From assembly GCF_024448505.1 (NCBI RefSeq), contig NZ_JAMOHV010000001.1, positions 496,001-560,000 of the forward strand: DNA of 64,000 nucleotides, given 5' to 3'. Below are positions 58,676 through 64,000 of the stretch, one piece after another. Numbering within the stretch: position 1 is the first letter of the stretch; every line of letters begins with the position of its first letter. The notes under the pieces were generated by a model, which saw only the letters and a list, made by a program, of their open reading frames with translations, made no database searches and had not been told where the DNA came from. The translations under genes were made by a program, and so were the position numbers. The stretch comes from Stutzerimonas degradans. Lineage in GTDB: Bacteria > Pseudomonadota > Gammaproteobacteria > Pseudomonadales > Pseudomonadaceae.

Positions 58676-59604
58676 TTCCTACCTCGGCATTCGGCAAGCA
58701 ACTGTTGGGCGGGGCGCGGATTGGCGAGCAGACCGCGCTCGCTCAGATAATCGCTCAGATGCTGGACGCTGCGCAGCAGCTGGCCGCTGTCCAGCCATTG
58801 GCGGTTGAGCGCGGCGTCGCCCATCACCACCCCGGCCAGCGTGACCTGCATCGCCTCGGCGCTGAGCCCGAGGCGCGCCTGCAGGCGCGGATCGGTTTCC
58901 GCACGGTTTTCCTGCCAGGTGCGCAGCGAGGTGAGCCACAGCGCCTTGAGCTGCAGGCGCCGCTCGGTGCTGACGTGCCGGCGGTCGACCACCAGCACGT
59001 CGACGATCTCGCCAGGTAGCTGCCGGCTGTCGAACAGCCGTCGCGCGCCGTGGCGCTCCAGTGCCGGCCCTTCCGAGGCGAAGGAGATGACTGCATCGAC
59101 CTTGCCCTCGCGGAAGGCCTCGACGTGCTCGTGCACCGGCAGGCTGACCACGGTCACGTCGTCGATGCTCAGCTGCGCCTGGTCGAGCAGGCGCTCCAGA
59201 AAGAATGCGCCGAGCGCCGTGTTCTCGACGCCGATGCGCTGTCCCTTCAGCGCGTCCAGCGAGGCGATCGGGGCACGCGCGAACAGCGCATCGGCACCGG
59301 CGGAGACGTTGGCGACCAGCACGATCTCCAGGTCGAGTTCCGGCGCGCGGTCCTGCAACAACAGCACTTCGTCCAGCGTCAGCAGCGCGGCGTCCAGCAT
59401 GCCGTTGCGAAAGCCGCGCAGCACACCGGTGGTCGTCGGATACTCGACCAGGCGCACGCCGGCGGATTCGGTCCAGCGCAGATCGTCGGCCAGATAGATC
59501 GGTCCATAGCCCAGCCAGCGATTGCTGCCGACGCGAGTCGGCTCGGTATTCGGCTGGCAGCCGAGCAGAATCAGGCCAAGCAGCAACAGAAGTGTCAGGC
59601 GCAT
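58669..59604 (-). CDS. ABC-type substrate-binding lipoprotein (NMT1/SsuA-like)
   Basis: The 311-residue precursor has a lipobox (LILLGCQP) and the two-lobe fold of nitrate/sulfonate/thiamine-precursor binding proteins (GYGPIYLADDLRW, DAALLTLDEVLLLQ, LKGQRIGVENTALGAFFL, VDAVISFASEGP). No ABC permease or ATPase is encoded nearby; the next gene, overlapping by 7 bases, is a GGDEF-EAL protein. It may therefore act as a ligand sensor for that enzyme. ATG 59604 has GAGG upstream. Confidence 0.9.
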   Translation of the reverse strand: MRLTLLLLLGLILLGCQPNTEPTRVGSNRWLGYGPIYLADDLRWTESAGVRLVEYPTTTGVLRGFRNGMLDAALLTLDEVLLLQDRAPELDLEIVLVANVSAGADALFARAPIASLDALKGQRIGVENTALGAFFLERLLDQAQLSIDDVTVVSLPVHEHVEAFREGKVDAVISFASEGPALERHGARRLFDSRQLPGEIVDVLVVDRRHVSTERRLQLKALWLTSLRTWQENRAETDPRLQARLGLSAEAMQVTLAGVVMGDAALNRQWLDSGQLLRSVQHLSDYLSERGLLANPRPAQQLLAECRGRKC

Positions 59605-59744
59605 CCTGCGACCTCGTGATGGTTGAGTGCCACCATAGCGGAGTCGCACAGCCGCGTGAATCCCGCAAAAAGTCTAGGGCCATTCATCTTCCGGCTAGAT
59701 GCCGGCAAGGCCGGTCCGCCCGTGGGGCACGGCGTTTCGCAGGC

Positions 59745-59773
59745 AATAAAAAAGCCGGCTTGTGGCCGGCTTT
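59745..59773 (-). terminator. Intrinsic terminator after ppa
   Basis: On the minus strand AAAGCCGGC and GCCGGCTTT form a 9-base stem with a 5-base loop, followed by TTTTTTATTG. It is 17 bases past the ppa stop. Confidence 0.85.
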
Positions 59774-59789
59774 CAGGGGTGGCGCTGGC

Positions 59790-60317
59790 TTACTTCTGAT
59801 AAGCCTCCGCCGCCTTGATGATTGCTGCGCGGGCCGCATCGGCGCCTTCCCAGCCTTCGACCTTGACCCACTTGCCTTTCTCCAGATCCTTGTAGTTCTC
59901 GAAGAAGTGCTTGATCTGCTCGATCAGCAGCGGAGGCAGGTCGGTGTATTCCTTCACGTCCTTGTACAGCTGGGTCAGCTTGTCGTGCGGGACGGCGATC
60001 AGCTTGGCGTCACCGCCGGCTTCGTCGGTCATGTTCAGCACGCCGACCGGACGGCAGCGGATGACCGAACCCGGTGCGACCGGATACGGGGTCACGACCA
60101 GCACGTCCAGCGGGTCGCCGTCGTCAGCCAGGGTGTGCGGGATGAAACCGTAGTTGGCCGGGTAGAACATCGGGGTGGCCATGAAGCGGTCGACGAACAG
60201 GCAGTCGGTGTCGTGATCGATTTCGTACTTGATCGGTGCGTGGTTGGCCGGGATTTCGATGGCGACGTAGATGTCGTTCGGCAGATCTTTGCCAGCCGGG
60301 ACTTTGCTGTAGCTCAT
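59790..60317 (-). CDS. ppa: Inorganic pyrophosphatase
   Basis: Ppa hydrolyses pyrophosphate to phosphate and drives biosynthetic reactions. The 175-residue family I enzyme has the signature DGDPLDVLV (metal-binding Asp residues) and the conserved start [20 protein letters not shown] 60317 was chosen over the open frame to 60404 because the conserved N-terminus begins there. The -10 TATAAT at 60375-60380 is a good promoter. Confidence 0.97.
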   Translation of the reverse strand: MSYSKVPAGKDLPNDIYVAIEIPANHAPIKYEIDHDTDCLFVDRFMATPMFYPANYGFIPHTLADDGDPLDVLVVTPYPVAPGSVIRCRPVGVLNMTDEAGGDAKLIAVPHDKLTQLYKDVKEYTDLPPLLIEQIKHFFENYKDLEKGKWVKVEGWEGADAARAAIIKAAEAYQK

Positions 60318-60374
60318 GAAGGAAAGGCTCCGTGATCGGCCAGCGTGGCCGGGGGGCGGAAAAAAGTGGGCGCG

Positions 60375-60380
60375 ATTATA
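60375..60380 (-). promoter_or_regulatory. ppa promoter -10 box
   Basis: Minus-strand TATAAT within GCGCCTATAATCGCG, about 58 bases before the ppa ATG. It shares its flanks with the miaB -10 region. A -35 match is not convincing. Confidence 0.5.
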
Positions 60381-60425
60381 GGCGCAATGTCGCGCGCAAT
60401 GCACGCCGGGTTCGACGCGTACGGC

Positions 60426-61238
60426 CTAGGCAGGTTCCCGGTAGGCCGGGTGTTCGGCCTGCAGTCGCTGCAAGCGTTGCAGCGGGTTCTGACGATAGAA
60501 ATCGGCGAGCTGGGCGTAGACCTCGGGGAAGGCGGCGTGCAGCAGGTCCGGCGCGCTGAAGAAGTATTCGCTGGTGACGGCGAAGAACTCCGCCGGGTTT
60601 TCCGCGGCATAGGGATCGATCGGCGTTTCGGCGTCTGGATCGGCGTCGAGGCTGGCGTTCAGCTGGTCGTAGGCCTGCTGCATGGCCACCGCCCAGGCGT
60701 CGATGCGCATGTAGCGGTGCAACGGCGGCAAGCCATTGGCGTCGCCGTTGAGCATGTCCAGCTTGTGCGCCAGCTCGTGGATCACCAGGTTGTAGGCCTC
60801 CCAGCCACCGCTCTGCTGCACGCCGGGCCAGGCGAGGATCACCGGGCCCTGCAGCCAGGCCTCGCCGCTGTGTTCGGCGTCCCACTCATGCTCGACGCCG
60901 GCGGCGTCGCGGTGCTTCTGCGGGCTGAGGAAGTCGTCCGGATAGATGACGATCTCGTGGAAGCCGCGATACCAGCCCAGATCGGCCAGATGCAGCAGCG
61001 GCAGCTGGGCCTGCAGTGCCAGGCGCAGGCGATCCTCGGCCTGCAGCTCGACGCCCGGCCGGGCGGTCAGACGCTTATCGTGCAGGAACAGCACGGCGCG
61101 TTCGCGCAAGCGGGCGAGTTCGTCGTCGCCGAGGCCATCGAGAATCGGCAGGCTGTCGAGCACCTGCTGCCACAGCTCCGGGGCCACCGGGTTGCGGGCG
61201 AGGATGCGTTTGCGCTGCCAGGCGCGAAAGGACCACAT
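60426..61238 (-). CDS. mtfA: MtfA-family zinc peptidase (M90)
   Basis: MtfA is a cytosolic metallopeptidase that binds the glucose repressor Mlc in E. coli; Mlc-like targets in pseudomonads are unclear. The 270-residue protein has the zinc motif HELAH (VIHELAHKLDML) and the downstream Glu in ENPAEFFAVTSEYFF. The first 25 residues are basic. The stop of the sigma factor gene lies 73 bases upstream on the same strand. Confidence 0.92.
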   Translation of the reverse strand: MWSFRAWQRKRILARNPVAPELWQQVLDSLPILDGLGDDELARLRERAVLFLHDKRLTARPGVELQAEDRLRLALQAQLPLLHLADLGWYRGFHEIVIYPDDFLSPQKHRDAAGVEHEWDAEHSGEAWLQGPVILAWPGVQQSGGWEAYNLVIHELAHKLDMLNGDANGLPPLHRYMRIDAWAVAMQQAYDQLNASLDADPDAETPIDPYAAENPAEFFAVTSEYFFSAPDLLHAAFPEVYAQLADFYRQNPLQRLQRLQAEHPAYREPA

Positions 61239-61311
61239 GCGTGCAGGTTCCAGCGAGGCGGGCGCTCACCATAAGCGCGGCGGCGATGTGCGGCAAGCCG
61301 CGCGCAGGCGC

Positions 61312-62190
61312 TCAGGTCGCCGCGTCCGGCGACGTCTGTCCGAGCTTGTGTGGGTTGAGCACTGCATAGATGCGGCGGATCTGCCGGCCGTCGCTGACCA
61401 GCGTCATCGCCGCGTGGAGGTGCTCGCCGTGCAGTACCAGCACGCCGGGCTCGCCATTGATCCAGGCGACGCGTGCCTGCCATTGACCCGCCGCGCGACG
61501 AGCGATGCCGCGGGCCAGGCGCGTCGAAGCCCGCACGCCGTGCAGCGTCTTCGAGGCGGCCGAGACCAGACCACCACCGTCGGCCATCCAGCTCACGTCT
61601 TCGGCGAGCAGTTCGGCGAAGGCCGTGCTGTCCGCTTCCAGCAGCGTGGCGGCGAAGCGCTCCACCAGCCGTCGATGCGCCTCGCCATCGACTGCGAAGC
61701 GCGGCCGCTCCTCGCGCACCCGGCGCCGTGCGCGGCTGATGATCTGCCGGCAGGCGGCCGCGTTCTTGCCGAGGGTCGCGGCGATCTGTTCGTAGGAATG
61801 TTCGAGCACCTCGCGCAGCAGCAGGGCTGCACGTTCCTCGGCGCCGAGGCGTTCGAGCAGCACCATGAAGGCCATCGAGATGTCCGCGCCGAGGTCGGCC
61901 AGCCGCTCGCCTTCGTGGTCGCCGAGGCCGAGCAGCGGTTCCGGCAGCCAGGGGCCGAGGTACTCCTCGCGGCGTGCGCGTCGCTGGCGCAGCTGGTCGA
62001 TGCCCAGCCGCGTCACCACGGTGACCAGCCAGGCCTCGGCGTCGCGAATCGTCGCCGCATCCGCGCCGCTCCACTTGAGCCAGGCGTCCTGCAGCAGATC
62101 CTCGGCGTCGGCGCGGCTGCCCAGCAGCCGGTAGGCCAGGCCGAACAGCTTCGGCCGTAGCGTTTGAAAGAAATCCGTCTTGTCCCGCAC
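61312..62190 (-). CDS. ECF41-type sigma factor with fused SnoaL-like domain
   Basis: The 292-residue protein has sigma-2 and sigma-4 regions (LAYRLLGSRADAEDLLQDAWLKW and SYEQIAATLGKN) and a C-terminal NTF2/SnoaL-like extension that replaces an anti-sigma factor in ECF41. The group signatures are visible: WLPEP in the linker (about residues 82-86), DGGG in the extension and NPHKL near the end. It probably self-limits its activity through that domain. It starts at GTG 62190 after GAGGA, and a perfectly spaced ECF41 promoter (62222-62248) lies before it. Confidence 0.94.
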   Translation of the reverse strand: MRDKTDFFQTLRPKLFGLAYRLLGSRADAEDLLQDAWLKWSGADAATIRDAEAWLVTVVTRLGIDQLRQRRARREEYLGPWLPEPLLGLGDHEGERLADLGADISMAFMVLLERLGAEERAALLLREVLEHSYEQIAATLGKNAAACRQIISRARRRVREERPRFAVDGEAHRRLVERFAATLLEADSTAFAELLAEDVSWMADGGGLVSAASKTLHGVRASTRLARGIARRAAGQWQARVAWINGEPGVLVLHGEHLHAAMTLVSDGRQIRRIYAVLNPHKLGQTSPDAAT

Positions 62191-62221
62191 GTCAGTTCCT
62201 CACGATGACTCGTCCAGTATG

Positions 62222-62248
62222 GACGGATCGACCGTGCGCGCTGTGACA
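62222..62248 (-). promoter_or_regulatory. ECF41-type promoter of the sigma factor gene
   Basis: On the minus strand TGTCACA (62248-62242), a 16-base spacer and CGTC (62225-62222) match the published ECF41 promoter exactly. It lies 32 bases before the sigma-factor GTG, so the gene probably activates itself. Confidence 0.8.
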
Positions 62249-62268
62249 GCCGACTTTTTCGGCACCGC

Positions 62269-62295
62269 TGTCACAACCCTGCGGGCGGCTGCGTC
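62269..62295 (+). promoter_or_regulatory. ECF41-type promoter of the CMD-like gene
   Basis: TGTCACA (62269-62275), a 16-base spacer and CGTC (62292-62295) form a second, identical-format ECF41 promoter, 39 bases before the ATG at 62335. The two promoters are divergent. Confidence 0.82.
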
Positions 62296-62334
62296 CTGGC
62301 TGGGTCATTACCGACAAACCGACTGGAGACCGCC

Positions 62335-62865
62335 ATGACCGTTCGCCTCGACTACTTCAAGCACGCCGACGCACTGCCGCTGCAGGCGCTGACCGCGATC
62401 AGCGGCTACCTGCAGGAATCCGACCTGGACCCGCAACTGCTGGCACTGATCGAGTTGCGCGCCTCGCAGCTCAACAGCTGCGCCTACTGCATCGACATGC
62501 ACAGCAAAGACCTGCTGGCGCTGGAAACGCCGCTGCCGCGCATTCTGCTGCTGTCGGCCTGGCGCGAAGCCAGCGTATACAGCCCGGCCGAACGCGCGGC
62601 GCTGGCCTGGACCGAGGCGGTGACCCGATTGCCCGACGGCGAAACCCTGGACCGCTGCTACGGTGAGCTGACCGCGCATTTTTCGCCGCGGGCGATCACT
62701 CGGCTGACCTTTGCCATCATCGCCATAAACAGCTGGAACCGCCTGAACGTCGCCTTCGGCCAAGAGCCCGGCCAGTACCGTTCGGGCGACCTCAAGGGCG
62801 CGATGAACCGCGCACTGGAGCGTTTTGCCGATCTGCGTCCCACCACCAAAAGGAATATTGCATGA
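62335..62865 (+). CDS. Carboxymuconolactone-decarboxylase/AhpD-like protein
   Basis: The 176-residue protein has the AhpD-type redox motif CAYCIDMH (Cys pair plus His), followed by SKDLLAL. It is probably a peroxidase or disulfide reductase-like enzyme. CMD-like genes are the typical target of ECF41 sigma factors, and a matching promoter precedes it. ATG 62335 has GGAG. The 3' end overlaps the RidA gene by 4 bases. Confidence 0.92.
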   Translation: MTVRLDYFKHADALPLQALTAISGYLQESDLDPQLLALIELRASQLNSCAYCIDMHSKDLLALETPLPRILLLSAWREASVYSPAERAALAWTEAVTRLPDGETLDRCYGELTAHFSPRAITRLTFAIIAINSWNRLNVAFGQEPGQYRSGDLKGAMNRALERFADLRPTTKRNIA

Positions 62866-63290
62866 GCGAACAAACCGAGCGCAGCGGGCTGCGACTGATC
62901 AACCCGCCGGGGCTGTATGACCCGGCGCCCAACGGTTACTCGCACGTCGCGCTGTTGCCGGCCGGCGCGCGGCTGGCATTCATCGCCGGGCAGGGCGGCG
63001 AGACGGCCGACGGCAGCCTGTCGGCCGATTTCCGCCAGCAGGTGCGCCAGGCGCTGCGCAACCTGTGTGTCGCCATCGAGGCGGCGGGCGGCTCGCCGGC
63101 GCAGATCGCCAAGCTCGGCGTTCTGATCGTCGAGCACAGCGAGGCTCGGCTGCACGTGTTCGGCGAGGAGCTGGCGCGCGCACTGGGGCCGGGGCCGAAA
63201 CCGGCCTGCACGCTGATCCCGGTGCCGCGCCTGGCGCTCGACGGCATGCTGTTCGAGATCGAAGCCGTGCTGGTGCTGACCGCCGAATAG
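62862..63290 (+). CDS. RidA/YjgF-family protein
   Basis: The 142-residue protein belongs to the RidA family, which hydrolyses reactive enamines and imines. It has a GQGGETADGSLSADFRQQVRQAL pattern and a late IPVPRLALDGMLFEIEAVL; the catalytic Arg of archetypal RidA is not in the expected ESR motif, so it may be a divergent member. It is co-transcribed with the CMD-like gene and likely part of the ECF41 regulon. Confidence 0.88.
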   Translation: MSEQTERSGLRLINPPGLYDPAPNGYSHVALLPAGARLAFIAGQGGETADGSLSADFRQQVRQALRNLCVAIEAAGGSPAQIAKLGVLIVEHSEARLHVFGEELARALGPGPKPACTLIPVPRLALDGMLFEIEAVLVLTAE

Positions 63291-63373
63291 GCGTGCCGCC
63301 GGTCGGCGCGTCACGGGACTGTCAAGCACGGTGGGTAGACCGGAACAAACCCACCCGCAAGGAGACCCCCGTC

Positions 63374-64000
63374 ATGACCGCACCGGACCACAACCGCCGC
63401 CTGCTGCTGCAAGGCATCGGCGCCGGCCTCGCCCTGCCGGCCCTGGGCATCGCGCCCGCCATCATCGCCGCGCCGCGCGCGCGGCCACAGATGCTCGACG
63501 GTGTGCAGTCCGGCGAGGTCGAGGGCAACCGTGCGCTGGTCTGGAGCCGCTGCGACCGCCCCGGCCGGCTGATCGTCGAGTGGGATACGCGCAGTCGCTT
63601 CGGCAATCCGCGGCGCATGGTTTCGCCGGTCACCGACGCCAGCCTGGACTTCACCGCCCGCGTGGACCTGCGCGGGCTGCCGGCGGATCAGTCGATCTTC
63701 TACCGCGCGCGTTTCGAGGATGCCCGTAGCGGCCTGCTCAGCGAGCCCTGGTTCGGCCACCTGCGCAGCGCGCCGAAGCGCCCGCGCGACATTCGCTTCG
63801 TCTGGGGCGGCGACACCTGCGGGCAGGGCTATGGCATCAACCCCGACTTCGGCGGCATGCGCATCTACGAAACCATGCGCCAGCGTCGGCCGGACTTCTT
63901 CCTGCACAGCGGCGATGTGATCTACGCCGACGGGCCGATCCCCACCGAAGTGACCGCCGAGGACGGCAGCACCTGGCGCAACCTGGTCACCGAAGAGAAG
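63374..64000 (+). CDS. PhoD-family alkaline phosphatase/phosphodiesterase, N-terminal part
   Basis: The first 209 residues of a gene that runs off the window. It begins with a twin-arginine signal (NRRLLLQGIGAGLALPALG), then a PhoD N-terminal domain (GVQSGEV... LVWSRCDRPGRL) and the start of the metallophosphatase domain (FVWGGDTCGQGYG, FFLHSGDVIYADGPIP). PhoD enzymes are Ca2+/Fe3+-dependent periplasmic phosphatases acting on mono- and diesters. ATG 63374 follows AAGGAGA. It is 84 bases after the RidA gene. Confidence 0.92.
   Translation, partial: MTAPDHNRRLLLQGIGAGLALPALGIAPAIIAAPRARPQMLDGVQSGEVEGNRALVWSRCDRPGRLIVEWDTRSRFGNPRRMVSPVTDASLDFTARVDLRGLPADQSIFYRARFEDARSGLLSEPWFGHLRSAPKRPRDIRFVWGGDTCGQGYGINPDFGGMRIYETMRQRRPDFFLHSGDVIYADGPIPTEVTAEDGSTWRNLVTEEK

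Overview
The window is a gene-dense, GC-rich (roughly two-thirds G+C by eye) stretch of gammaproteobacterial chromosome. Gene content and order point to the Pseudomonas/Stutzerimonas (P. stutzeri) group. The order rlmH-mrdA-rodA-mltB-rlpA-dacA-ybeD-lipB-lipA, then holA-lptE-leuS, lnt-corC-ybeY-phoH-miaB, hemL-thiE-thiD-ladS-like-acyl-CoA dehydrogenase-amn, and dxs-ispA-xseB is the order I recall from P. aeruginosa; this is memory, no database was searched. I saw no rRNA, tRNA, CRISPR array, insertion sequence, phage or plasmid gene. Nearly all of it is core chromosome.

Layout. 0-9 kb: cell elongation and peptidoglycan operon (PBP2, RodA, lytic transglycosylase, RlpA, PBP5) running into lipoate synthesis (YbeD, LipB, LipA). 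8.9-9.3 kb: a small unassigned gene behind a possible sigma-54 promoter. 9.4-15.3 kb (minus strand): second lytic transglycosylase, ribosome-rescue factor ArfA with its mRNA hairpin, HolA, LptE, LeuS. 15.6-16.8 kb: zinc-ribbon protein and DUF218 protein. 16.9-22.2 kb (minus): Lnt, CorC, YbeY, PhoH, MiaB. 22.3-25.9 kb (minus): Sel1-repeat protein, HemL, ThiE, ThiD. 26-31 kb: LadS-like sensor kinase without a receiver domain, AidB-like acyl-CoA dehydrogenase, calcium-loop protein. 31-35 kb: acetate/succinate CoA-transferase with a long leader, AMP nucleosidase, DUF2789. 35-42 kb: acetyltransferases, EamA exporter, oxaloacetate decarboxylase, Gcw_chp lipoprotein, DksA-type zinc finger, MgtA. 42-52 kb: RluE, globin, DUF2788, Lrp regulator, a probable structured small RNA, cation diffusion facilitator, lipoprotein, HrpB helicase, periplasmic binding protein, SDR, VOC protein, YciC, NYN protein. 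52-55.4 kb (minus): Dxs, IspA, XseB, feeding isoprenoid synthesis. 55.4-61.2 kb (minus): TSUP exporter, a GGDEF-EAL protein overlapping a substrate-binding lipoprotein, Ppa, MtfA. 61.3-64 kb: ECF41-type sigma factor divergent from a carboxymuconolactone-decarboxylase-like gene and a RidA gene, then a PhoD phosphatase cut by the window end.

No obvious large new defence or biosynthetic system is present. The most interesting signals are: (i) a plus-strand, gene-free, highly structured RNA candidate ending in a strong terminator (44.33-44.49 kb); (ii) two divergent, perfectly spaced ECF41 promoters between the sigma factor and its probable target (62.22-62.30 kb); (iii) a LadS-like kinase with no receiver domain; (iv) a binding-protein lipoprotein overlapping a GGDEF-EAL gene; (v) the arfA coding-region hairpin; and (vi) a small Cys/His/Asp protein behind a sigma-54-like promoter.
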